From assembly GCA_003573635.1 (NCBI GenBank), contig QUTJ01031520.1:1-12434 (forward strand): 12,434 nt of DNA, written 5' to 3'. The notes under the pieces were generated by a model. That model was not told where the DNA came from. It saw only the letters and a list, made by a program, of their open reading frames with translations, and ran no database searches. Positions 1 through 7,087 of this stretch are shown here, piece by piece (the stretch's first letter is position 1; every line of letters starts with the position of its first letter). Source of the stretch: Goniomonas avonlea (taxonomy: Eukaryota; Cryptophyceae; Goniomonadida; Goniomonadaceae). A program made the position numbers and the translations under genes.

Positions 1-93
1 GGGAGGGGCAGGTGGGCTTCGGCGGCCAGGGCGTTCGCGGCCCCAGGCAGGTTGGAGGCCACGAGGTGCGCGTGCACGAGTTGCAGGAGCTGC
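1..93 (-). other. DCAF1: DCAF1 exon 18: LisH motif, cut by window edge
   Basis: The exon starts after a CAG acceptor at 94-96 and completes a split Thr codon from exon 17. It reads QLLQLVHAHLVASNLPGAAN and then ALAAEAHLPLP. The pattern of a helix, HL, a GL/NLxxAA turn and an EA helix is the LisH dimerisation motif, which DCAF1 carries just before its WD40 part. The window ends inside this exon or just past the motif. Confidence 0.85.
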
Positions 94-3000
94 CTGTGAG
101 TGCGCTGTGAGGGGGTCGTGTGTGGCATCTAAAAAGAGTCTGCGCACTCTGTGGGGAACATCTCGTGCGTGAAGGTTCTGTTGGGCATAGCAATGGAACG
201 ACAGGTCACATACACTTGACAGCCGTGAACCAACGAGTATCCCTAAAACCAGCACACACACGGGGGGGTCCTGTCGCGGCGTGGACCTACGTTTTGTCGT
301 ATTGAATGGGCGTCTGGGAGGCAATGACTGCCTTCTCAATCTTTCGGAGGGCGTGGTCCCCAGCCTCAAGCAGCACAGCGGCGGCTCCCCTCCCTGCGAG
401 GCTGTGGGGTTCCAGACCACGCTCCACACGTCCGGGGCCAGAAGCACCCTCGCAATTGGGACGCTCAAACACGACATCGAACTGTAAGTACACACGACAT
501 CTGGGTATACAGCAGGTGAGCAAGCGAGAGAGCAGTGCAGCGGCGCGGGGGGAGATCTCCCAAAGCAGCACCATACCTGTGATGGTCGCCATGAGTTGCG
601 TGGCAGCGGCAACGAAGGCGGAGCGCTCGTTCTCGTGGCCGGGCGTGGCCGGTTGCCGCGCAAGCTCGGATAGCGCAACAGTGAGCTGCGTCTCCCGGAG
701 AATTTGCAAAACCTGATGCAACTGTCATCCCAACGGATCCCTCTCTCGCTTCTTAAGGTTGAAAACATCAGGCGAGACGCGGGGTACTTGGGCGCTGTCT
801 CAAGCGAGTCTGGTGACAAGTCTCTATGCCTGTTTCACCTGAGATTTGCTCTAGCGGGAAGCGTGTGAGTTGCGAACACAGGGGGATATCCATTGATAGT
901 TGAACGCTATCTCAAATGAGTCTGGCGATCAGTCTCTATGGCTGGTGAAACAGCTGAGGAATTGCTTCAGCGGGAAGCGTGTGCTAGAAACAGCTGCGAA
1001 CACAGGGGGGATATCCATTGATAGTTGAACGCTATCTCAAACGAGATGCTGAGCTATCGCAGGCGGGAGACGTGAGGCCACAAGCACGTGCGCAGGCAGC
1101 AGCAGTGCAGCTCATGCAAGGCGTTGACCAGGCCTGGGGTCCTGCTGCGAGTCTGTCTGTCTGTCTGGCTGTGTGTGTCTGTCTCTTTGTGTGTGTGTGT
1201 GTGTGGCAGTCTCTCTGTCTCTGTCTCTGTCTCTGTCTGCCTCTCTATATTTGCTCGCTCTCACTCTCACTCTCGCTCTTGCTCTCACACACTCTCTCGT
1301 GCAACACGGGAACAAACCTGGGGGTCGAGGCTGAGCGAGGCGAGAGCGCGACATGCCAGCGCTCGCACGGCCCCTTGCCGAGGCTGACCTGCGCCTCGCA
1401 ACACGCCCTGCAACGTCCTGCGCCAGAGCTGCTCAGTCCCCCCCCCCCCACTCCCACAGCGCCCCCCCTCGCACTCACACACACCGCGCACCTGATGCCG
1501 TTGTTTGCCAGGATGGCCTTCGCACCCCCTGCACTCTCTTCTCTCTCTCACACACACACCACTCCTTACCCCCTGCACTCTCGCACGCACCACTGCCGCA
1601 CTCTCGCACGGTTCACTGACACACACCCCTTCGCGCTCTCACACCACTACTGCAAGCCCCCTCACACTCTCACACCACTGCACCTCCCCCCTCCCCCACT
1701 CTCACACCACTACTGCAAACCCCCTCACACTCTACACCACTGCACCCCCCCCTCGCACCACACACGCCGCGGACCTGATGCCGTTGTTTGCAAGGATGGC
1801 ATTCCACACGCGAGGCTGCGGCGTTGCCCCAGGCTGGAGAACGTTGTGAGTTATGTCCTTCACCGGGTGGGCAGTGTACTTGTGAATACACTCTCGATCC
1901 GTCCACTGTCAAGTCAAGCACAAAGCACGGCACACACACGTCGCAGACACAGACACAGACACAGACACACACCTGCGCATCCCAACCAGAGGCGACTCGC
2001 CCTCTGTGGCTGAAAGGCGGCGGGGGAGCGCCAACCAGGGAGCAGAGGAGATGGAGCGCCGCACACTGCACCTCTTCGTCAGGAAACGCCAGCCCACCCG
2101 CGGCGTCGAGGATAAGGCTGACCCCTGCAGTGTGCGTGAGAACGTGGGGGCCGCTGTCAAATTGCTGGTGATGGCACTGTGGCTGCAACCTGTGAGCCTT
2201 GTATCCGCTGTACTGGTGACTGTCACACTGTCCGTTGTCACGCGTTGGTTGTTGCTCTGAGGATGCTGTTGTTGTAGGGGGAAACTTGCAGTGTACTCCC
2301 CCACGTCCCGGATTACCAAGGAAGACAAGTGCATGGAAGCCGCACCCCCTCACGTCGAAAGTGCACACACACACACACAACTGACAAACGACCCCCCTCA
2401 CAGAATGAACTCATTTCACATTGTAAACGCGAAGGAAACGAATCTGAGTGGGTGGAAAAGTATCGAAACGAGCGCCATTTTCTGCGACAAAACGAAGACA
2501 GGTGACACACCGTCACGGAGCCGGCCGTCGTCAGTGGAGAGCTTGGAGCAGGCCACAGGCGCGCGCCCAAACGGGAGCAAGGCGACAACCTGCAGCGCCT
2601 GCAGCACAAAGAGCGGCACGTCGGCCCAGCGTGACTGCTTGGCCCGCTGGAGGCCGGAAAGGAGAGCCTCCACACCGCCGTTGTGCACGAGCGCTTCCAC
2701 GGCTCGCGTCCACCACTCCAGGTCAATCACGCTGTGGCGGGGTCACTCTTGCGGCTAGGAGGGATGCACCATGGCATTTTCAGCCAGTAACAGTCGCTGA
2801 CAAACAGGCAGACACAGAGGGAGAGAGACAGAAACAGAGACAGACAGGGACAGAGACAGAGAGACAGGGAGACAGACACAGACACAGGCACACAGACACA
2901 GACACAGCCACACAGACACAGACAGTCAAGTGAGATCAGCACCATGCGTTGACGTGAACATGGTCGTTGGGCAACCAAATGCCTGAGGTTATCGACCAAG

Positions 3001-6000
3001 TCGAAAGAGGGCTTGCAGAAGAGGAGGGGCGGGGGAAGGAAGCAGAGAGGAGAGCGAGGAAGGCGAGGAGCGGAAAGGCAGAAGAGAGGAGGAGGAGAGG
3101 AGGAGCGGGTGAAGGAAAAGAGCAGAGGAGGAGGAGCGGGGAGGGCGACGAACCTGCGGCCGTGCCTCTCGAGTATCATGGAGGCCTCAGCGACGGCAGC
3201 GTCCTCTGTGCTCACGGCCTTGGCCCAAGGCAAACTGTTGTTCGTCCGCTCCATGCGAGCCTTGACCTCTGCCGCGGCCAGAGGGAGGGCCGGAGTGGCG
3301 ACCGTTGCCACGGAGGCGTGGTGCGGCGTGTGGTGCTCCTTGTCCCGGCCTCGGTTCGCTCTCGGCGTCTCGTCCTTTGCGGTGTCTTTCACGTTGTCTT
3401 TCACGTTGTCCTTCTCAGCGGTGACTGCTCTGTCGACCACAGCCTTGTCCACAGCGGGGAGTTTGTCCGCGTTGTCCGTGGCCTTGTCCGTCCCAGTCTT
3501 GTCGCGGGTTCGCTGCACGCGCTGTCACTCACTGGCCGCCGCCGGATCAAGCGTGTGTGTTGGTGGTGGGAGTGGTGGTGGGAGTGGTGGTGGCGAGGTG
3601 GTGGGAGTGGTGGTGGCGAGGTGGTGGCAGTGGTGGTGGCGAGGTGGTGGCAGTGGTGGTGGCGAGGTGGTGGCAGTGGTGGTGGCGGTGGCGAGGTGGT
3701 GGCAGTGCCGGTGGTGGTGGCGGTGGTGTCCGTGAGAGGGTGGGAAGACCAGGCTCGGTATCGTGCATGCCGGATCCATAAAATCCTTCCAGAACTCGGG
3801 CACGGGTGTTTCTTGGTGATATTTCAACGATTTTCAAATGTTCAGGATGCTGGAGACGGGAGGAGCGAGACGAGGACCGCGCAGGCGGGCAGGGGAGTTG
3901 ACTCTCATGGATTGACTTATTGATTTACTAACTCCACTGCTGAGATTATGTTGGCATTACTGCGGACGTTAAGCTTAACGCGGCGGATATCTCTCACCCC
4001 GTTCCGTCCATCTTCCTCCTCCTCCCCTCCCTCCTCCCTCTTTTTCTCTCCTGTGTTACCTGCTGCTCGAGTGGGGCGCGTGTTGCCTTGACCACGAGGT
4101 GCGCGAGCACGAGGTGCGTGCGGAGGTAGTTGCGCACAGCCAACGCCGTGTGGCGTGTCATGCTCTTGCTGACGCCTGGGGTCTGCGCGACAACGTCTTG
4201 CTGTACCCCGCTGTAGAAGGTCAGCAGATCTGCAACGCAAGGTCAGATACGCGCCACAACGACGGGAATGAGTACAGCGGTCAGGAGGCCAACTCCCCAA
4301 AGGCAACACTCAAAAACGCGTTCAAAAAAACACGTACTGACGACCACAGAGAGGCCGTGCAGCTTGTCGAAGGCCTCCAGCAGCGCGCGGTGCGCCAGCC
4401 CGCGACCTAAAAACTGAGCGCCGTTGCCTCGGGCTGCATCCTGGAGGAGGAGGGTGAGCGGGGTTTGTGAGCGGGGTTTGTCTCATGGGCGTTATCGTGC
4501 CTGGCGCACCCTCTGTGGTCGTGCTCGTGGTCGTCTCAGTGCCTATGTACAGTGCCTATGTGCACATAGGCACTGAGAGCAACACGAACACGACCACGGA
4601 GGTGCGCCAGGCACGATAACGCCAGGCACGATAACGCCAGGCACGATAACACTGGGCACAGAGGCGACCACGAACACCTCACGAGAACTATCGTGCCGGG
4701 CGCACCTGGGGGTGGGCGAGCGACCCAAGGATGTGCTGCATGATCACGGTCGGCGTCGGCGCAGAGAGCTTGTTGCACAGGCACAGCTTCTCCATCGCTC
4801 CGCGAAAGTGTGACAGTGCGTACAGGCAGTACGCCTGCAGGCCGTGGTTGGAATCGCGAGAGGAACGGAGCGGCCGGTCACGCAGAAAAATAACAGCAGA
4901 AGTAGTCTGCTCCCAGGGCGCGGGGCAGAGACAGCTCTGGTCACACAAACACGCATACAAAGACGGAACGGGGCGGCCAGTCACACCATCAAAAATGAAC
5001 AGTAACGCAGTCGTGAAGAAGTAGTCTGCCCCAGGGCGCGGGGCAGAGACAGCACTGGTCACACAAACACGCATCTGGAACCGGACCTGTTTGCCTCCCA
5101 GGTAGAGAGGGTAGGGCAGAGACAGCAGCAGCTGCACCCCGCCGTGGTCCACAAAGTTATGCGCAAACTTTTTGTGGGCCAGGAGAGAGCCGAGAGCACT
5201 GAGGGTGTGGTAGAGCACGTTCTTGTCTTTGTTTCGCGTCATGAGGACCATGAGGATGTCCAGACCCTTGCACTCCAGCAGCGGGGCCACAACCTCCTGC
5301 CCGAAACCATCTCAGGCCGTACCAGACATCGAAATTTCAGAGGGGATAGACCAAGCTCGAGATATGCCAGCAAGGATGCGGCTGTTCCGTTACACAGATT
5401 GATCAAAGCGTGAGAGAAGGCGCCCAGGTACTCGCCCCCGCGGTGCGTTTCGTTACACACAAATGTGCATTGCGTTACAAAGAGTAAACGAGATTGGAGA
5501 TAGTTAAAGCTTGAGATATGGCGCACACAGCTTCAACTCCCAGACCCACAGGCCACTACTTAGGAGGCATCAACACTTCTGCACCGCACTACGTCCTGTA
5601 TGACGCCACAGAAGGCACACCATAAGGAGACAGAGACCTCTGCCCTCTGTGAGCGGAGCACGGAAACACACCACACACCTACCTACCGTATTTACGCACA
5701 CGCCACATCACACATACACTCAGACGCACAAACACAGACACAATTACACAACTGGACCAGACCAAGGCGCGCACCTGGTACTCTCCCACACAAGTCAAAC
5801 AACGAAGTAGGTAGCCCCATTGCCGATTTCTCAATTCTCCCGGCTCGACAACGCGATGCGAACCCCCTTGGGTACTGGTGCCGCCATCGCCACTCGCAGC
5901 AGGTACAGCATCACCCCCGTTCCCAGAAGCAACAGAACCGCCATCACCACCGGCACCAGCACCGGCACCACCACCCGCAGGAGCTTCGAGCGCATCGCTG

Positions 6001-6984
6001 CGAGAATCGACTGAACCTGGCCCCGACGCCCTGCGTCGCCGTTTTGAAGACCGTACACTGCCCTCAGCGGGAGATGCACTTGAAATGCCGTTGGGGGTCG
6101 GCTCTGATTCCTTGTCCCTTTTGGCGACAGTGGCTTTGTTACTGCTCTCCTCTTCCCAGTGTTGTGAGGAGTGGAGCTGCAAAGTGTGAGCGAGCAGCGT
6201 TTCACGACAGGGTCACGATTACCTGCTGCAAACAACGCAATAGCTTGGGTACAATGCCTTGTCGTATTCCTTCTTCCACAAGCTCCTGCTCTTGCATCAA
6301 AACCAAAGAAAGCAGTCCTGTCGCAGGGAGTCAAAGGAACACCCGGTCAGAATACTTTCGACAGAACGCACCCGTCACATATGTGCTGATCTCTAAATCG
6401 GGAGAATCAAAACGCTGAAATATTTTCCGAAGAAAGTCTTCCTGTTCAATTCCATTTTGAACGGCAGGAAGAAAGGGAATCGTCTCGACGGCAGCAAGCA
6501 AGAAACGAGCGGCCGCTTGTTGGAGCCCAGTGAACTCCTCACCCACCACAAGTTTCATCATCAACTGTATCAGTGATCAATATACACGTTGTGCACACTG
6601 CGCAGCGTACCGCTTCGATGAAGTCTTCGTTCGTTTCGACGGCGGCATATAACGCGCTGATGGGGTACACTGGCCCAGAATCAAAAGAGATCGAAAGGGT
6701 ATTCAACAAAGGCATCTACCTAATCGGGCTGGATTGCGAGAGAAGGGAATAGGATCATTGCAATCGTCTCGATAACGCGCGTCCTCGGTTTCGAGCAAAT
6801 GCGAGAGTCTGTCGGGGTTGAGTTTCGGTCGTCAACGACCCAATCCATACCCGTGAAAAGCGTCAATCTGCTCCTCCTCCGAGCCCTCCCCACATATTAC
6901 TTCAATGTACTTCCGCGCAGCCTGGTCGGCCTCGACCATCTGCTTTTCGAGGCCAGTTGAGGCATCCCTGGTGAGGATCGCCAT
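1..6984 (-). CDS. DCAF1: DCAF1 (VprBP) orthologue, CUL4-DDB1 ubiquitin ligase substrate receptor; 18 exons, 3' part outside window
   Basis: Exons I rebuilt (plus coordinates, read downward): 6984-6851, 6808-6720, 6669-6611, 6564-6372, 6317-6223, 6176-5775, 5296-5087, 4834-4706, 4440-4338, 4229-4060, 3521-3154, 2731-2511, 2124-1973, 1833-1775, 1417-1318, 712-577, 393-291, 93-1. Every junction is GT-AG and keeps the reading frame, giving about 938 residues. Collinear DCAF1 landmarks: NEDFIEA (~88-94), STYVTGLL (~154-161), CVGEYQ (~319-324), HKKFAHNFVDHGGVQLLL (~360-380), MEKLCLCN, FDKLHGLSVVVNLL (~460-474), RHTALAVRNYL, VWNAILANNGIR (~784-795), VRALACRALASL and RKIEKAVIASQTPI before the LisH motif. 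In the family, the N-terminal helical repeats and LisH precede a WD40 domain that binds DDB1; that part is off the window. Start chosen: ATG at 6984, the first that keeps the homologous N-terminus. Exon starts at 3521 (or 3512) and 1833 (or 1824, or near 1906) are the least certain. Identity rests on remembered family sequence, not on a search. Confidence 0.9.
94..290 (-). other. DCAF1 intron 17 (197 bp)
   Basis: Donor GTAGGT at 290, acceptor CAG ending at 94. Phase 2 on both sides joins DK-T-QLL. No repeat or gene was seen inside. Confidence 0.75.
394..576 (-). other. DCAF1 intron 16 (183 bp, readable in frame)
   Basis: Donor GTATGG at 576, acceptor CAG ending at 394, phase 1. Its length is a multiple of three and it has no in-frame stop, so the sense strand reads open from exon 16 into exon 17. 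Homology supports removing it: ...MATIT-G-RGAAAV...LRKIEKA matches the spacing of other DCAF1 proteins. A nearer acceptor at 482 would cause a frameshift and an immediate stop. Confidence 0.6.
793..1045. repeat. Intronic tandem repeat, about 112-125 bp period, 2.1 copies
   Basis: Copies start with CGCTRTCTCAA at 793, 905 and 1030 (partial). Each full copy carries CAGTCTCTATG (AAGTCTCTATG in copy 1), AGCGGGAAGCGTGTG, GCGAACACAGGGG and GATATCCATTGATAGTTGAA. Copy 2 is longer by about 13 bp. It lies wholly inside DCAF1 intron 15. Confidence 0.85.
1148..1305. repeat. TG/TCTG then TC microsatellite block
   Basis: Runs of GTCT, then GT (about 1191-1205), then CTGTCT, then CACTCT/CTCTCG. On the DCAF1 sense strand these read as CA, CAGA and GA runs. 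The block sits next to the intron 15 donor at 1317. Confidence 0.9.
1418..1774 (-). other. DCAF1 intron 14 (357 bp) with duplicated exon end
   Basis: Donor GTCCGC at 1774, acceptor CAG ending at 1418, phase 2. It is a CA/CT-rich tract with a 63-bp direct repeat (CTCTCACACCACTACTGCAA at 1636 and 1699). It also holds a second copy of the end of exon 14 with its donor (1462-1530). No separate gene was seen. Confidence 0.7.
1462..1530 (-). repeat. Duplicate of exon 14 3' end plus donor site
   Basis: This segment matches 1745-1811 closely. On the sense strand both read through codons for AILANNGIR followed by a GT donor (GTGCGC here, GTCCGC in the real exon). The copy lies 282 bp downstream of the original in the transcript. 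It lacks the upstream VWN codons, so it looks like an internal duplication now inside the intron. Confidence 0.75.
1834..1976. repeat. DCAF1 intron 13 with (CAGACA)n run
   Basis: The intron is 1972-1834 (139 bp): donor GTGTGT, acceptor CTCCAG. A CAGACA/CACA run at about 1942-1976 overlaps the donor itself, so the splice donor is built from microsatellite sequence. A TAAC branch-like motif lies about 20 bp before the chosen acceptor. Acceptors further up (TTGACAG near 1907) or down (GCCGCAG near 1825) are also in phase. Confidence 0.6.
2125..2510 (-). other. DCAF1 intron 12 (386 bp)
   Basis: Donor GTGTGT at 2510, acceptor CTGCAG ending at 2125, phase 1. It holds a short CA run (about 2365-2381) and otherwise non-repetitive sequence. 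The splice joins ...STDDGRLRD-G-VSLILDAAGG, which fits the usual spacing of the family. Confidence 0.75.
2803..2930. repeat. CAGACA/GAGACA microsatellite
   Basis: Imperfect hexamer repeat of CAGACA, GAGACA and CACAGA over roughly 125 bp inside DCAF1 intron 11. Confidence 0.9.
3008..3145. repeat. Purine-rich GGA/GAG tract
   Basis: Almost only A and G on the plus strand, with repeated GAGGAGGAG and GGAAGGA. It could form triplex or slipped structures. It lies directly after (sense) the intron 11 donor. Confidence 0.85.
3154..3521 (-). other. DCAF1: DCAF1 exon 11: lysine/aspartate-rich insertion
   Basis: The first half codes a low-complexity charged stretch (TDKATDNADK, then KDNVKDNVKDTAKDE, then RDKEHHTPHH). 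The second half returns to conserved-looking helix (AAAEVKARMERTNN, then MILERHGR). The KDNV units come from tandem 12-bp repeats at about 3380-3415. Other DCAF1 proteins have a short linker here, so this looks like a lineage-specific disordered insertion. Two in-phase acceptors (exon start 3521 or 3512) differ by three codons. Confidence 0.75.
3562..3730. repeat. 23-bp G-rich minisatellite (GGTGG units)
   Basis: GAGGTGGTGG starts at 3595, 3618, 3641, 3664 and 3693, giving a period of 23, 23, 23 and 29. The flanks are degenerate (GGGAGTGGTGGT). The plus strand has dense GG runs that could form two-tetrad G-quadruplexes; the transcribed sense RNA of DCAF1 would be C-rich. Confidence 0.9.
4009..4051. 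repeat. CCT/TCC pyrimidine tract
   Basis: The plus strand is almost pure pyrimidine (TTCCTCCTCC, CTCCCTCCTCC, then TTTTTCTCTCC). It lies close to the donor of DCAF1 intron 10. Confidence 0.85.
4490..4621. repeat. Inverted repeat, about 60-bp arms
   Basis: The arm 4490-4550 (starts CGTTATCGTGCCTGGCGCAC) pairs with 4561-4621 (ends GTGCGCCAGGCACGATAACG). The outer 20 bp and inner 15 bp match, with a few mismatches and a 1-bp gap in the middle. At the centre is a perfect 24-bp palindrome at 4551-4574 (AGTGCCTATGTG and its complement). The RNA of either strand would form a long hairpin. Confidence 0.9.
4606..4650. repeat. 15-bp direct repeat x3
   Basis: GCCAGGCACGATAAC occurs three times head to tail at 4606, 4621 and 4636. 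The first copy overlaps the outer end of the inverted repeat arm, and a further related copy (ACTATCGTGCC, inverted) lies at 4688. Confidence 0.9.
4864..5074. repeat. Tandem duplication in DCAF1 intron 7, 119-bp offset
   Basis: AAGTAGTCTG through CACAAACACGCAT occurs at 4900-4956 and again at 5019-5074 with few differences. Related sequence extends upstream of each copy (GCGGCCGGTCAC and GCGGCCAGTCAC). The intron is 5086-4835 (252 bp): donor GTCCGG, acceptor CTGCAG, phase 0. Confidence 0.85.
5297..5774 (-). other. DCAF1 intron 6 (478 bp)
   Basis: Donor GTGCGC at 5774, acceptor GGGCAG ending at 5297, phase 0. The splice joins VGEYQ to EVVAPLLECKG, the expected DCAF1 order. It holds a CA-rich stretch (about 5666-5755). 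A sense-strand ORF of under 100 codons across 5526-5239 has no needed place in the protein. Confidence 0.75.
5775..6176 (-). other. DCAF1: DCAF1 exon 6: disordered linker then conserved helix
   Basis: 134 codons. It opens with LHSSQHWEEESSNK, then a basic patch SSKRRRRASG, then a Gly/Ala/Asp-rich stretch (GGGAGAGAGGDGG). It ends with the conserved ELRNRQWGYLLRCLT and VGEYQ. Other DCAF1 proteins also have a long disordered stretch just before their GEYQ segment. The basic patch could be a nuclear import signal (inference). Confidence 0.85.
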
Positions 6985-7087
6985 GTGAGCGTGCGACGTG
7001 AACGATCTTGGTGCATACAGATATCTTGAGCAGATCAAGGCACTACTTAGTATCGGTCTACGGAACGACGATAAGGTGGTTAACGCC
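6985..7087. promoter_or_regulatory. Probable shared promoter of DCAF1 and oxygenase (103 bp)
   Basis: Only 103 bp separate the DCAF1 start codon (minus) from the oxygenase start codon (plus), so both core promoters and 5' leaders must lie here or overlap coding sequence. No clear TATA box is visible. The plus strand has an ATG at 6983 followed directly by TGA, a start-stop element if it is transcribed upstream of the oxygenase. Confidence 0.55.

Larger units (their letters stand above)
713..1317 (-). other. DCAF1 intron 15 (605 bp), repeat-rich
   Basis: This is the longest intron in the window. Donor GTTTGT at 1317, acceptor CAG ending at 713, phase 0. It holds a tandem repeat (793-1045) and TG/TC-rich microsatellite sequence (about 1148-1305). 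I found no gene inside. An ORF running through here on the plus strand is low-complexity read-through. Confidence 0.75.
2732..3153 (-). other. DCAF1 intron 11 (422 bp) with two simple-repeat blocks
   Basis: Donor GTTCGT at 3153, acceptor CACAG ending at 2732, phase 2. It contains a CAGACA/GAGACA block (about 2803-2930) and a purine-rich GGA/GAG block (about 3008-3145). On the sense strand these are TGTCTG and CCT/CTC rich. No gene was seen. Confidence 0.8.
3522..4059 (-). other. DCAF1 intron 10 (538 bp)
   Basis: Donor GTAACA at 4059, acceptor CAG ending at 3522, phase 0. It holds a 23-bp GGT-rich minisatellite (3562-3730), an AT-richer stretch near 3900-3960, and a pyrimidine-rich plus-strand tract (about 4009-4051). 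Long plus-strand ORFs here are repeats of Gly, Val and Trp codons and are not genes. Confidence 0.75.
4441..4705 (-). other. DCAF1 intron 8 (265 bp) with long fold-back
   Basis: Donor GTGCGC at 4705, acceptor CTCCAG ending at 4441, phase 0. The splice joins GSLAHPQ to DAARGNGAQF. The intron is dominated by an inverted repeat (4490-4621) and short direct repeats (4606-4650). Confidence 0.8.

Noticed and set aside
482-576. A 95-bp version of DCAF1 intron 16 with acceptor TTACAG at 482
   Set aside because: It shifts frame and meets TGA within a few codons; the acceptor at 394 gives the conserved RKIEKAVIA context in frame.
1018-2013. A 331-codon plus-strand ORF across 1018-2013, the longest in the window
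   Set aside because: It reads CT/CA microsatellites as Ser, Leu, Cys, His and Thr runs and lies antisense to DCAF1 exons and introns supported by homology.
3562-3730. The GGT repeat as a CRISPR array or coding repeat protein
   Set aside because: Units are contiguous with no unique spacers, the period is 23 bp and out of frame, and the setting is a eukaryotic intron.
2967-3923. A 318-codon plus-strand ORF with Gly/Val/Trp runs
   Set aside because: It is the translation of the purine tract and the 23-bp GGT minisatellite, antisense to DCAF1 exon 11 and introns 10-11.
5239-5526. Minus-strand ORF in DCAF1 intron 6 containing GEYLGAFSHALINL, resembling an extra exon beside VGEYQ
   Set aside because: Exon 6 joins directly to exon 7 (GEYQ-EVVAPLLECKG) in the expected family order and spacing; no good splice sites frame the extra ORF.
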